Source: Cornus controversa (lineage: Eukaryota; Streptophyta; Magnoliopsida; Cornales; Cornaceae). From it: a stretch of DNA of 64,000 nt. The notes under the pieces are model-generated. The model was not told where the DNA came from and searched no databases. It saw nothing but the letters and a program-made list of their open reading frames with translations. The translations under genes and the position numbers were made by a program. Location: the NCBI GenBank assembly GCA_026545225.1, contig CM048853.1, forward strand, positions 42,858,755-42,922,754. The letters are read 5' to 3'. This document shows positions 35,076-47,108 of the stretch, piece by piece; the stretch's first letter is position 1, and the number at the start of each line of letters is the position of its first letter.

Positions 35076-36663
35076 ATAAGAATAATATGGCTTCTGCAAG
35101 GGGCTTCCACAAGGCTAACATGGACCAAGTAAAGCTAGTGCTCTGGATTACCACGTAGCCTCTTCACCTCAGGAAATGCTTTTATCATTTTGAAGGGTTT
35201 TTTTTTTTTTGGACCTTATGGAGGTACCCATTCGAATAAAATTTTTATTTTAACTTGTATATTTATTCACATCTTTACCCAAATCGTGAGATCTTGATTG
35301 CAAAACGAAAGAGCTATATTGTCGCATTAAAGCAAGATGCCAAGAAGAATTCAAATCTTCTGTTGGAACGGTCGAGTACTGTCTAGTGCACAGGATAGGG
35401 TAAAGATTGTCCTATATAGAGTGAGATCCACTCTATCTATGAGGACCACACCCTATGTAGTGTTCTCTAAATACACCGAAAGAGATTTGAATGATGCATT
35501 TACATTCACATGAGCATTTGTGAGCTCTTTTTCATTAAAATCGACAATCGAGTTGTGTCAATAATGGATTGGAAACTACGAGCCTATAGACTTTTCACAT
35601 AATTTATTTTATTTTTGTTAGAGAGAGAATTTTCACACTGATAAATGCCCTTCACTTTTTAGTCCTTTTTTTAAGCAAATGGCAAAAATGTTTCTAATTC
35701 TTGTTTAATTATACAATTAAGGACAATAATGTCATTTCATTTAAAATAAAGTGTATTTATCAAATGATAGAGTGTGCATATTGCTTTTGTTTTTATTAAA
35801 GTTAGGGTTTTGTAACAAAAGGTTTTTTTTTTGGTAGATCAAGTGCAAGACCAATTACTTTTCAAAAGTAGTGTACCCATCAAGTAGTTGATATATCATC
35901 TTTTACCAACCTATTTCAAGGTTGAAAGTTTAGGGATTCTACCCAAATCAAAGAAAAAATAATTAGAGTGTATTGATTCTACTGTTATGATATGAGAAAA
36001 TAGAAGATTTCCAATCTAATATGGTTTCTTTTGTTTTTTGTTTTTAATAGAAGTAATCTCAACACTTCCGGTTGAGCTTCATGTTTTTTATTGCAACCTT
36101 ACCTCTTCTTAAAAGCTATTAGACAACTGATTTTATAATAAAACAAAAATGTTAAATTATGGAATCGACACGTGATCTCAAACTTTTATGAAATTCAGAT
36201 TCTTCACTAATTTTCATGCGACTTTAGATGTCTCGTGGGTGTTAGAATCTATCTAACGAATCCTTTTTTTCCCTTAAATTCCAACGAATCTTGTCTCAAT
36301 ACTTATTCAATTTTTAATGCTCCATGTTGAGCCTAGAGATGTGATAGACATTTCAAAACAATTTCGAGATGTGTATCACAAAATGAGAAAACGAATCAGG
36401 AATGACATGGTTGGGTACAAGGGACCACCAAATATGAAACATTAGATTGAAAATGCTAATGGTTTCTCTCTTCAACGATCCACCAACCATCTCATCTCTT
36501 CTATCCTAGGACGCAAAACAAAAAGTGAATGAAAGACAAAAATGTATAGATCTGTGAAAGATCAACATTGAATTTAGAGGGACTTAGCCTTCAAATCAAG
36601 ATCTAGATTTGAATCTAGAGGGACTTAGCCGTCCATGAGTTCTGTATTCCTCTACTCAGTTCA

Positions 36664-36684
36664 ATATATATATATATATATATA
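36664..36684. repeat. (AT)n microsatellite
   Basis: Uninterrupted AT run. Confidence 0.95.
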
Positions 36685-36984
36685 AAGTTTGATTTGTAAA
36701 GATTCAAAGTTATATTTGACCCAAACACATGCCAAAGTTATATTCTTGACAAAGATTGGTGAATGTCATATGATGCTTCAATCTTAAATTGTAATACACC
36801 ACAAACTTACTTGACTTACTCGTTGGATTCTCTTCTCTAATAGTTTTATATTATAGTTCTGTATGACAGAGTTTTTGCTTCAGTTTTTACGCACAAGAAA
36901 AAGAGAAGCATAGATAAATGAGAAAGTTGGTATCCATCAATTTCTTTTAAACACACTTTTTGGACTCAAAAGCCCTTCAGCCTT

Positions 36985-37100
36985 ACTAATTCAAACACTC
37001 TCCAAAACAGCTTTTGAACTTGAAAAGCCGAAAGCCGCTTTAATTCAAACACTCTCCAAAACAGCTTTTGAACTTGAAAAGTCGAAAGCCGCTTTTCAAA
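36985..37100. repeat. Direct repeat of about 59 bp, two units
   Basis: ttcaaacactctccaaaaca..gaacttgaaaag(c/t)cgaaagccgctt is repeated head to tail with one or two mismatches. Confidence 0.85.
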
Positions 37101-37127
37101 AGTCAATCCAATAGAGGATTTGAAAAG

Positions 37128-37308
37128 GAGCAATGCTACACGTCATGAAAATATTTCATGAATTTTTATCTTAAATGATGTGGCAATTAAATGGTGAGTT
37201 AGTATTGGTGGGATTCTCCCCATACACGGAATGTCAATGGTATTATCACTTGCCACATCATTCATGAAGGCAATTCATGATAAAATTTCACGACGTTTAG
37301 TATTTCCC
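37128..37308. mobile_element. Short MITE, Mutator-like, with perfect 9-bp target-site duplication
   Basis: Inverted ends of about 60 bp: gagcaatgctacacgtcatg at the left, and the reverse complement of cacgacgtttagtatttccc at the right. Both run into atgatgtggcaa. Perfect 9-bp duplications tttgaaaag flank it (37119-37127 and 37309-37317). 181 bp, non-coding. Confidence 0.85.
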
Positions 37309-37733
37309 TTTGAAAAGACTTCAATCTCACGGGCGACACATAATGCCAGATTAATGATCTCCTATTTTCAATAGCTGAGTGAAATCAAGCTTAGTGTTGC
37401 TCGATACTGGCATATTTTCCATTCGATACATACTAAGATTAAAATAACTTGCTTGGACTAATGCTAAGTCACATAGAACGGGAGCTAGAGTGAGTTTTAG
37501 AGACGGTGCGAGAAAGTGGCATAATCTAAACTTTGGTGACAGCGGGAGTGCCTCCAGAGTGGTTCTACACTTGTATGCTATTTGTTTTTCCCCCGAATAC
37601 TTGTATGCTATTTGTATTTCCCTTTATATGGATAGATATAACACCTCCAAGTATAAAAACACTCGGAATATTTGTACATATGCTCCATAGGCACATGAAT
37701 CTTGATTTGGTTCCCTTCCGCTTTCCGGCAAGC

Positions 37734-37738
<5 letters not shown>

Positions 37739-37778
<40 letters not shown>
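37739..37778. repeat. (AT)n microsatellite
   Basis: About 40 bases of pure AT. Confidence 0.95.
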
Positions 37779-37782
<4 letters not shown>

Positions 37783-38349
37783 ACTAATATAACATTGAGA
37801 GATTTGCCTACTTCATAAAATCCAAAAGAAAATGGATACTTGTCAAGCAGAAGACACCGAGATTTACAAGCAAGTGGAGAATTGTATCAACTAAATAAGA
37901 GTAGTTAACAATTCATGTATTCTAGAATCTCCATGTGTGCCTGACTGGCTCATGTAAGAAAATGAATGGGGGTCTTGGGAATGTTAGAGTGACTGGAATT
38001 CCTCATAGGATATGTTTGTAATCAAATAAATATCTTTATTGAAAGTGCGATTTATCATATATATAAATATATCTCCTCTCGCCACAATCTTCAAGAAAGT
38101 AGGCGGTTTGGCAGTTATTTGCAGAATCCATTCAAACTCTGAAACCAAAAAAGGAAAGAAAAAGAAGTACAGAGTCTTTCATTATTTTTTTGTCTTGTTG
38201 GTTGTAATGGAAAACTGAGGAAAATAAAATCTGAAGGAAAAAAAAAAAAGAGAAAGAAGACTTTTATAACTTGTAAGAAAAACAACTTTCCATAGAAAGC
38301 AATAGAGAATTGTGAATATGATCGCATGCAAAAACTCGAGAACATTGAG

Positions 38350-38520
38350 AGGATCCGTGTTCAGGAGAAGATATTGGGCAGGCATATCACATCATTGATA
38401 TGTCCATCTCATGAAAATGCATCAATTTTATTAAATAGTGCATTTTCATTAGGTGGGTATATCAATGATGTGGTATGTCCAGCTCATCCAATATCTACTC
38501 TGTGTTCAGGTGAAAACATG
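38350..38520. repeat. Foldback element with long inverted arms
   Basis: 38381-38421 and 38439-38479 are near-perfect inverted copies (ggcatatcacatcattgata versus its complement), joined by a 17-base AT-rich loop. Weaker pairing extends outward to about 38355 and 38515. The other NLR 3'-flank modules lack this block, so it is an insertion, most likely a small foldback MITE. A transcript through it would form a long hairpin. Confidence 0.75.
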
Positions 38521-38714
38521 TAAAGAAATTAGAAACTTTTATGTATGGGTTGTTTCTTTTCCATATTAGAATCATCATCTTGTGTTAGGTTGACGTTAAT
38601 TTTTATATCTGCCAAAAGAGTAGGCACATACCTTACTGAGAATTAAAGTTTCTCTACAACAATCAATGTGGAGAAAGTTGAGAGTTTCATCTAGGTAGGT
38701 ATAGACAATCTTTC

Positions 38715-39563
38715 ATTTCCGGGTAAGAGAGAGGGTTGAGCAGCCCCTCTTCTAGCAAGGACCGGAGCTTAGGGCATTAGGAGATGGATAGACTTGTAAG
38801 AGAGGTGAGGTGTTGAAGGACCTTGTGGTTAAGTGAAATTTGGAAGGCATCTTATGCTAAGTAGGGCTGCAATTAGGACAGGTTGGACGGACTAGAGGTA
38901 CAAATCGAGCTCAACTCTACATATAAAATGTTTAACCTTAATCCTATTTCTAACCCTAACTATTCAACCATAGCCCAACCCATCCTTAAATTTTTAAACT
39001 CGGATTTACAACTCGAGTTGAGATTTCGGGTTAATTCCGGTTATCTATATCACCAATCTCTATGTTAAAAATTTAAAGTGATCTTTAAATAAATTTCACA
39101 ATAGATTAGTCCTAAACACACACAAAATTAAGAACTTAATGCAAATTTTTACAAAATTACAAAATTTTTTAAGATATTAATTATCCAAAGTGTTAACATA
39201 TAATAAATTAAGATTTAAATAAAAGAAGTTGAAAAGAAAAAGGTTATCACAATTTAAATATTATATATAATATATTTAAATAAAAAATATGTATAAAAAT
39301 AATATTACAATTCGGATTAGGATTGGGTTCGGGTTGTTGACACCTCAACCCAAAGTCCAACCTTAATTAAGTTCGGGTTGAAGTTTTCAACCCAAGCTCA
39401 ACCCCAATTGCAAAAATAGTTATCCAAACCTGTAAAAAATTGAGCTGGACTCAGATTGGGTTCGGGTTGCCCAACCCAAATTGCACCCCTAATGGTAAGA
39501 GTGGTGTGCAATAGCCACTCCTCCAAAAAGTTCTCCAACACTTGTTCTTCATATTCACCGCTC
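38715..39563 (-). pseudogene. NLR fragment psi-3 (C-terminal LRR), split by a MITE
   Basis: 38715-38853 and 39492-39563, read on the minus strand, match the last LRRs of NLR2 (about 49440-49250): the segments coding [10 protein letters not shown] and [16 protein letters not shown] are recognisable but carry substitutions and indels. A 630-bp MITE (38862-39491) separates the two parts. Nothing upstream of these terminal LRRs is present, so no protein is expected. Confidence 0.8.
38862..39491. mobile_element. MITE with 8-bp target-site duplication, inserted in NLR fragment psi-3
   Basis: The termini tagggctgcaatt and, reverse-complemented, taggggtgcaatt form inverted repeats, with cgggttg/caaccc words running inward. 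The flanking 8-mers atgctaag (38854-38861) and atggtaag (39492-39499) match at 7 of 8. hAT-like, non-coding and AT-rich inside. Confidence 0.85.
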
Positions 39564-40204
39564 CTGAAACGTTTTCAGATATTAGAAAAGTTCAGTATCT
39601 TCACACAAATTAGTAAATTAGACAAAGCTTCTTTTTTAAAGAATAAAAAGTAGGGCTCTTGCTTAAATGATGCCTCATTGTATCTAAAAGTCAATTGAGC
39701 AAAGTTCTCCATTTTGTTGTATGAGCTAATTGATTGATGGGCTTATTTATAACCCATATTAAACTTAAATATTGTTATCAAATTAGTTATTTTCTTCTAT
39801 TCCAATCAATGTTAAACAGAACTTTACCATTCTCCTTATATTTTAATTATTTTCCATTTCTCTTAATCAAACAAGAAAAAACACATATCCACTGTTAACA
39901 TATTATATCATTACATATGCCCACCCAATTTGACGGATTTAAGCAAGCACTCATCACTGAGGCTGCCCAACTTTTCCTTTGTCTTGATCGCAATTGACCC
40001 ATTGAAGCCAATGAATCTTCTAAATTTTCAGAGCATACAACATTTCGCTTTGAATAAAATCTATTTCAGAAACAAACCAGCCATATTTAAATCCTTAAGT
40101 CAAATTAATGAAATGAAAATTACAACGAACACAGTTGTTCATCTTAAAGGTTAGTTGGAAAAGTTGAACCATAATTCATAAAGGAAGATATCTAATTTGC
40201 TGAT
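39564..40204. other. Spacer without recognisable gene
   Basis: AT-rich and unlike the neighbouring modules. No feature could be supported. Confidence 0.5.
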
Positions 40205-41219
40205 AAAAGCAAACATTTAAAGAAAAGCTAGTCTCTTCCGAAGACTTGTAAACCCTACCATGCTCAACCCAACCACACAAAAAAGAAAAAGAAAATGATT
40301 TTCGATCCTAGTTCTCTGGTATGATCATCACCAAACTTAACAAACAAGCTAGTTCTGAACACAACACTAGTTTCCCAGTCACCCCTTGGCTATAGCTAAA
40401 ACATACAAATCAATTTGATGATAAAAATTAAAATAAACTTCTAAACTAATGTAAACTTTGCATGAAATTCTGGCAGTTGCTTATGTTATTTGGATATGAG
40501 ATGATAAAATAGTATGGCACACTTATTCAAGAAATGAGCCCAATCATAAAATAGCAGTCTCTCTCCATTGCCTCAGTGCAACCCATACAGGAGGCCGTGT
40601 TCTATGATTCTGCATTCCAACACCAGCATCGACTCACATCCATATATCCTGTGCAAAAGCATTAATAAATGTCACAAATCAGGAAATTCAAAAATAATAA
40701 TAAGCTACAAGTACTGAGACAAGTATTATATTGCCCCTTTTTTCAGGAAAAGGTGGGCATACATATTATGACTGAGAATTGAACTCAAACTCCACCCCAA
40801 CACTTATATATGCCTATGTGATCATGTTGCAATGGCTTTGACACATTGTATCTGCATATTAACCAAAAATGATTCGAGTATAGTCTGCCCTGTTCTGAAA
40901 AGATGATAGAAGAATCAGCTACCTCATTGTAGAATTAGATGGGAACTTCAGATCATGCCTAGGTTAATGTGAGCTCAAAAGGCACATGAATCATCCTTTA
41001 GTTCCCTTCCAGCATGCAAGCTGCCACTAATAAAAGATTGAGTGTTATGCTGACTGAATAAAACCCAAAGCTAATGTAACCTACAATCTGTAGCTCAGGA
41101 AGTAAAATTAACAACCATTGCACTAACAGAATATACCAAGATTTCCAAACATGTGGTATTTTAATCAAATAAATAGAAGAAACTAGTAAGTCATTCAAAC
41201 TAGAATTTAAACATGTACC

Positions 41220-41336
41220 AACACTGAGGCCTGTGGCCTAGTGGTATTTCCTCTCCTTTTAAAGTGAAATGTGGAGGGTTCGAGTCTCCCAAAGTATATT
41301 GTGGGAGTTATTCTTCCCAGACGGAAAAAAAAAAAT
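41220..41336 (+). mobile_element. tRNA-derived SINE
   Basis: Polymerase III-type boxes are visible: A box ggcctagtggt and B box ggttcgagtctcc. A poly(A) tail follows (aaaaaaaaaaa). A 14-bp target-site duplication, tttaaacatgtacc, occurs at 41206-41219 and 41337-41350. 117 bp. The same insertion is present in the duplicated module at 47109, so it predates that duplication. Confidence 0.9.
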
Positions 41337-41668
41337 TTTAAACATGTACCTGAGTGGCTAATGTAAGGGAAACTGAGGGAAAAGTTCATAAACCTCGCCA
41401 TCAATTTCACAAGGACAATTTGGTAGGTCTCCAAAATGTTACAGTGACTCTTTATATTATGGAATTGCTATGTCTGTGATCAAATATCCTAACCAAGAAT
41501 ATGACTTGGCGAATACCAGTAAAGTCTCTCCAATGCCTTAGGCAAGTTGTATAGGAGCAACCATTTTGTGATTCTGCATTAATTTTCCAACATTTTCGTC
41601 CACTCATATCCACATGTCTTGTGCAAAAGTATCCATAAATGTCACATGTCAAGAATTTCAAATATATA

Positions 41669-42717
41669 TGTTGGTATGGATGATCCGGCACTTGCCACGT
41701 GTACGCACGTGGCATTATTTTAATCATAGTTTGACTTTTCCACGAGGAATTAAGGAGACATGGCAATTGAGGTCCCCACCAAGGAAGGAACCTCGAGCTA
41801 CCTCATTATCAAAGACAGCCCAGAGACAATCAAAGAGGGCTCGTGGACCCTCCCTAAAGAAAAGGCCATGGGGCCTGTTTTGGAAGGCTCGACCCACCGG
41901 ATATACAATGGAGATCCTCTATGGATCAATCTCAAAACGGCGAGGAGTTCTTCTCTACGGATAAACCTCGATTTTGCGACAAGCTCCTCTCTATGGATAA
42001 AACGTCGCGGAGGTCCTCTCTACGGATCAACGTCCATGACGCAAAGAGTCACTCCTCTGTATGGATAAAACCTTGCGAGGAGTTCCTCTATACGGATAAA
42101 CCTCGAACGAGTCCTTTTCCTTTTATTAGGACAAGCATCGGATGGTGACGAGCTCCTCTCTACGGATAAAACGTTACGGAAGTCCTCTCTACGGATCAAC
42201 CTCCCTAAGCCAAGGAGTCACTCCTCTCTACGGATAAAACTTTGCGAGGAGTTCCTCTCTACGAATAACAATTTGCGAGGAATTCCCCTCTACGGACAAG
42301 GTATGCTAAATCAACGGTGGACCCCATTTCTAGCTAAGATGGGATCCCTTTTAATTGACCTGTCACAAAGGAAGTAAGAGAGCCCTTGTGCGATGAGCGA
42401 ACCACTTTTGTCATATTATCTCGGCCCTTATTTTGTAGATATTTATTATATCAAAACCTCGACCGTAGATGGGAGAGATATTTTTGGCTATAAATAGAGG
42501 AAGAAAATGGGGATAAAAAAACAAAAAGACAGGAGCAACCTTATTGAATATATAGAACTTTCAACATACAAAATCTAAAATCCTCCCAACTCTTCTGAAG
42601 ATCCATACAGAACAGTGGATCCCTCTGTGACAGCTTGGACTCCCAGCTGGATCCTTATTCTCTGGTGACCATTCATGTGGAAAGTTTGACCTCCGTTTTC
42701 AGGACCTACTACAAACA
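41669..42717. mobile_element. Solo LTR (1049 bp) with internal tandem repeats
   Basis: Begins tgttggtatgg and ends ctactacaaaca, flanked by atata on both sides (41664-41668, 42718-42722). The insertion site is an AT microsatellite, so the duplication is not unique. The paralogous module at 47555 lacks the block and joins the two flanks directly. A TATA box (tataaatagagg, about 42491) and a poly(A)-like downstream part fit an LTR. No internal retrotransposon sequence remains. Confidence 0.85.
41900..42300. repeat. Tandem repeat inside the solo LTR (ctcctctctacggataaa core)
   Basis: The word ctctacggat(a/c)aa recurs about a dozen times at intervals of 20-45 bases, usually preceded by gaggagttc or gagctcctc. 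It reads open in more than one frame, which produces spurious open stretches. Confidence 0.85.
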
Positions 42718-42749
42718 ATATATATATGTAAAAGTACTGAGATAATAAC

Positions 42750-42774
42750 TATATATATATATATATATATATAT
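42750..42774. repeat. (AT)n microsatellite
   Basis: Right-hand remainder of the tract split by the solo LTR. Confidence 0.95.
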
Positions 42775-44303
42775 TGTTTTTTGTGGAGAACGCGGAATTA
42801 TGAATAAGAAATAAACTAACTCCTCCCCCAACTCCTATAAATGCTTGTCACCATGCCGTAATGTGTAGTTGAATAAAAAAAGGTCATTACCTAATAGGGT
42901 TCTGCTATGTAGAGTTCTAGGAGGGGAGGACTAAAGAAAAACATAACATTTGACATATTTTTGTGCAAAGTAGTTACTCTTAAGTCTTGAACCCATATCC
43001 TCACGCTTGTCAGGCCGAGCTTTAACCAAACAATGACCCAACAATATACTGAAACCAATCTTGGCTAGTTCAGCACATTGTAGTTGAATATTCACCAAAA
43101 CTGATTCAAATAGAATTCTGCATATGTTCCAAAGAGATGCTACTCAATTTTCCATACCCTATCATGGTATTGAGTGAGTTAAAAAGTTCAGGTAATGCCC
43201 AGGTCTATATGAGCTCTAAAGGCACATGAATCTTGTTTTGCTTCTCTTCCAGCATGCATATATTATATACTGAAACTGCTAGAACATTGTGGATTTGATT
43301 GCTTCATAAATCCAAACAGAATGAATGTGTGTCCCGCAGCTTAGGAAGTCTATGATTGGCAACTATAGTGCTGGCAGAAGATACCACATTTTACGACATT
43401 GTTGAGAATTGTATCAAATAAATTAAAGTTATTAATAACTCAGGCAAACTAGAATTCCAACATGTGCATGAGTGGCTCACGTAAGAGAAACAGAGAGAAG
43501 TTCATGAACCTGGTATAGATGTTTCTGATGAGCTATTTTATTGAAAATGTGACTTACCCGAGTTCAATGTTTCCCTCTGGTTACTCTGCAACTTCCAACA
43601 AAATCGGAGGTCTAGCAGTTTGTTGGAGAATTCATTGAAAATCTGGAATAAAAAAGGAAAGATGAAGAAGTTTATTTCATTATTTTTGTCTTGTTTGGTT
43701 ATAACAGAAAACTGTTCTTTAACTTATAAGAAAAGTAAGGATAAGAAAACAATTTACCATGCAGAGCAATAGGGATATCTGGGACCTGTAAGGAAATCAA
43801 TAATTTTTACCTGTGGATTGTTTTATTTTACTTCTGCTTTCTTTTTTCAATATTTCTTTGCATTCAATCAGAGTTTCTGAGGATCGAACAGAGAACTAAG
43901 GGTCTTTAGCTGCAAAAGAAAATAATATTAGTCTGCAATAGTCTATCAAATTAAACCAGGTTTCTTAGATCTGTCGCTGATTAGAAACTTGTTGAAATAA
44001 CATCTTGTGTCAGAATTGACATTAATTAAGACTGTATCTACCAAATGTGGAGGCACATACCTGACTGAGAATTGAAGTTTCTTTGCAACCATCAATGTGG
44101 AGAAAGTTGAGAATTGATCATCTGGGCATGGTCATGTGTGATTTGATCATCCATATTTTCAGGTGGTCCAAGAAACAAAGAGCTGACAATGCAAGGAAAG
44201 TAAGGAGGAGGGGAAGGGGAATTTAATAGATAGAAGAAAGTAACAAATTTGGTTATGTTGTAGTAGTACAGATTGCAAAACAAATACCTGAGTGGAAGGA
44301 AAG

Positions 44304-44590
44304 TTAGAGTGTCTGTCGCTCTAAGTTTACGATACTTTCTTTATGATTGAGTTGTATGTGGGGGATTTGGGAAATCTTGGGCCAATCTTCCCCTTTCTCC
44401 CTCTGCCAACGTGGTTTCAGCAATGAACCTTTGTATATTTCCAGGTAAGAGAGGGAGTTGGGCAGCCCCTCTTCTGGCAAGGACTGGAGCTTAGGGCAAT
44501 TCTTGATGATTAAACTTTGAAGAGAGGTGAGGTGTTGAAGGCCCTTGTGGTTCAGTGATTTCAGATTTGGAAGTTCCCAGAACCAACATT
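44304..44590 (-). pseudogene. NLR fragment psi-2 (C-terminal LRR)
   Basis: About 85 residues ([20 protein letters not shown] onward, then [20 protein letters not shown]) match the extreme C-terminus of NLR2. The ancestral stop is lost (TGA read as CGA), adding a few residues before TAA at 44304. Upstream of about 44590 the NLR sequence stops abruptly and joins a 3'-flank module (aggataagaaaacaatttacca), so it has no promoter, NB-ARC or start of its own. Confidence 0.85.
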
Positions 44591-45186
44591 TGTTCGAGGC
44601 AAAGCCTCGAATACCCTGGTTAATTTTATAAAAAAAAATAAGGATAAGAAAACAATTTACCATACAAAGCAATAAGGATATCTGGGACCTGTAAAGAAAT
44701 CAATTATTTTTACCCATGGATTGTTTTATTTTACTTCTGCTTTCTTTTTTCCATCATTGTTTCTGAGGATCAAACAGAGACCTGAGGGTCTGTAGCTGCA
44801 AAAGAAAATTATATTAGTCTGCAATAGTGTATCAAAGTAAACCAGGTTTCTTAGATATGCTGCTGATTGCAAACTTGTTGAAATTATTATATTATATCCG
44901 AATTGACATTAATTAAGACTCTATCTACCAAGTGTGGAGGCACATACCTGAATGAGAATTGAAGTTGCTCTGCAACCATCAATGTGGAGAAAGTTGAGAA
45001 TTGATCATTTGGGCATGGTCTCAATGTGATTTGATCATCAATTTTTTCAGGTGGTCCAAGAAACGAGCAGCTGACAGTGCAAAGAAAGTAAGGAGGGGAG
45101 GGGGAATTTAATAGATAGAAGAAAGTAACAACTTTGGTTATGTTGTAGTAGTACAGAATGCAAAACAAGTAAGTACCTGAGTGGAA
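44591..45186 (-). repeat. NLR 3'-flank module, partial copy between psi-1 and psi-2
   Basis: Matches about 43740-44300 and 48540-49128. It ends at the psi-2 junction. Confidence 0.75.
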
Positions 45187-46099
45187 GGAAAGTAAGTGTC
45201 TGTCATCTAAGTTTACGATGTCTTCATCAAGATCAAAATGTATGTGGCGGATTCGGGAAATTTTGGACCAATCTTCCCCTTTATCCCTTTGGCAACATGG
45301 TTTCAGCAATGAACATTTGATTATTTCCAGGTAAGAGAGGGAGTTGGGGAGCCCTCTTCTGGCAAGGACTGGAGCTTAGGGCAATTCTTTATGATTAAAC
45401 TTTGAAGAGAGGTGAGGTGTTGAAGACCCTTGTGGTTCAGTGATTTCAGATTTGGAAGTTCCCAGAACCAAAGAAAGGTAAGAGTGGTGGGCAATACCCA
45501 TTCCTCCGGAAATGACTCAACACTTGTTCTTCATCATCACCGCTGATATAGAATAGTCCAATTGATGGGAGTGTATGCAAACCCCACCCTATCTGGCCCT
45601 TCATCAGTTTCTCACAATATCTGATAGAAAGTGAACGTAGGTTGGATGGCAAACCTCCGTTTGGAAATGATTCAACTTCTGGACAACCACGGATCCACAG
45701 TGCTTGAAGAGATGGGAGGAGTGCGTGCATTCGTTGCGGCAGTGACTTTAAATTCTTGCAATAACTGATGGTCAATTTCATCAGATTGGAAGCGGATAAT
45801 CCTCCATCTCCATGGGGAAAGGATACCATTTTAGGACAATTCGCTATTTTAAGCTTCATCAGATTTCGAAGATCGTTTGCGATCAAAAGCGTTTCCAAAT
45901 CTATACACCCAGAGATGTCGAGAGAACGAAGTTTTGGAAAGAAGCCTAACAGCATCAACTTGAGAAGATCACAATCGTCTCCTCGGACAGGGGAAACTCT
46001 AATCTCCTACAGTTGGAGATGCAAAGTGTTTTCAATGTAGCAATGGGCAAAGACACCTGAAGAAGAGATGAAAAATCAGAGATACGCAACTCTTCAAGC
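45187..46099 (-). pseudogene. NLR fragment psi-1 (LRR C-terminal third)
   Basis: Read on the minus strand this corresponds to NLR2 residues from roughly 1050 to the end. It contains FFPKLRSLDISGCIDLETLL, GGLPSNLRSLSIRYCEKLMK and the terminal LLKPCCQR.. segment. Relative to NLR2 it has a deletion of about 43 bases near 45986, single-base deletions near 45517 and 45350, and an altered stop. The 5' edge at 46099 is a clean break into the NLR2 3'-flank module. It lacks CC, NB-ARC and most LRRs, so it is a truncated pseudogene. The high similarity to NLR2 points to a recent tandem duplication. Confidence 0.9.
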
Positions 46100-47108
46100 A
46101 AACATTTAAAGAAAAGCTAGTCTCTTCCAAAGACTTATAAACCCTACCATGCTCAACCCAACCACACAAAAAAGAAAAAGAAAATGATTTTCGATCCTAG
46201 TTCTCTAGTATGATCATCACCAAACTTAACAACCAAGCTAGTTCTGAACACAACACTAGTTTCCCAGTCACCCCTTGGCTATAGCTAAAACATACAAATC
46301 AATTTGATGATAAAAATTAAAATAAACTTCTAAACTAATGTAAACTTTACATCAAATTCTGGCAGTTGCTTATGTTATTTGGATATGAGATATAAAATAG
46401 TATGGCACACTTATTCAAGAAATGAGCCCAATCATAAAATAGCAGTCTCTCTCCATTGCCTCAGTGCAACCCATACAGGAGGCCGTGTTCTATGATTCTG
46501 CATTCCAACGCCAGCATCGACTCACATCCATATATCCTGTGCAAAAGCATTAACAAATGTCACAAATCAGGAAATTCAAAAATAATAATAAGCTACAAGT
46601 ACTGAGACAAGTATTATATTGCCCCTCTTTTGAGGAAAAGGTGGGCATACATATTATGACTGAGAATTGAACTCAAACTCCACCCCAACACTTATATATG
46701 CCTATGTGATCATGTTGCAATGGCTTTGACACATTGTATCTGCATATTAACCAAAAATTATTCGAGTATAGTCTGCCCATGTTTTGAAAAGATGATAGAA
46801 GAATCAGCTACCTCATTGTAGAATTAGATGGGAACTTCAGATCATGCCTAGGTTAATGTGAGCTCAAAAGGCACATGAATCATCCTCCAGTTCCCTTCCA
46901 GCATGCAAGCTGCCACTAATAAAAGATTGAGTGTTATGCTGACTGAATAAAACCCAAAGCTAATGTAACCTACAATCTGTAGCTCGGGAAGTAAAATTAA
47001 CAACCGTTGCAATAACAGAATATACCAAGATTTCCAAATATGTGGTATTTTAATCAAATACATAGAAGAAACTAATAAGTCATCCAAACTAGAATTTAAA
47101 CATGTACC

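Larger units (their letters stand above)
33160..36050 (+). repeat. Intergenic module M, copy 1
   Basis: Shares a series of colinear blocks with 54360-56680 (same orientation) and 62640-59490 (inverted). Landmarks are tatgtgttgaatt, gatgaatgtttcaaat, ataatatgttttaataattca, aaatgc.cttcac and tatgagaaaatagaagattt. The copies differ by insertions, including the element at 34070-35075 here. No gene is seen apart from the captured fragment. Confidence 0.75.
37690..38714 (-). repeat. NLR 3'-flank module, partial copy at fragment psi-3
   Basis: ggcacatgaatcttg..agcat, the intron-like block and caaaaaagg match 43222-44100 and 48030-48900. An (AT)n tract occupies 37739-37778. The foldback element at 38350-38520 interrupts it relative to the other copies. 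Confidence 0.7.
40205..44300 (-). repeat. NLR 3'-flank module, copy downstream of fragment psi-2
   Basis: Nearly identical to 46100-49128 from caaacatttaaagaaaagct onward, apart from a 1049-bp solo LTR at 41669-42717. Both copies include the same SINE. In NLR orientation it runs from 44300 down to 40205. Confidence 0.85.

Noticed and set aside
38883..39068. 61-codon open frame
   Set aside because: It falls inside the non-coding MITE 38862-39491.
41614..42148. Several plus-strand open frames of 75-116 codons
   Set aside because: They translate the tandem array of the solo LTR in different frames, with no independent coding evidence.
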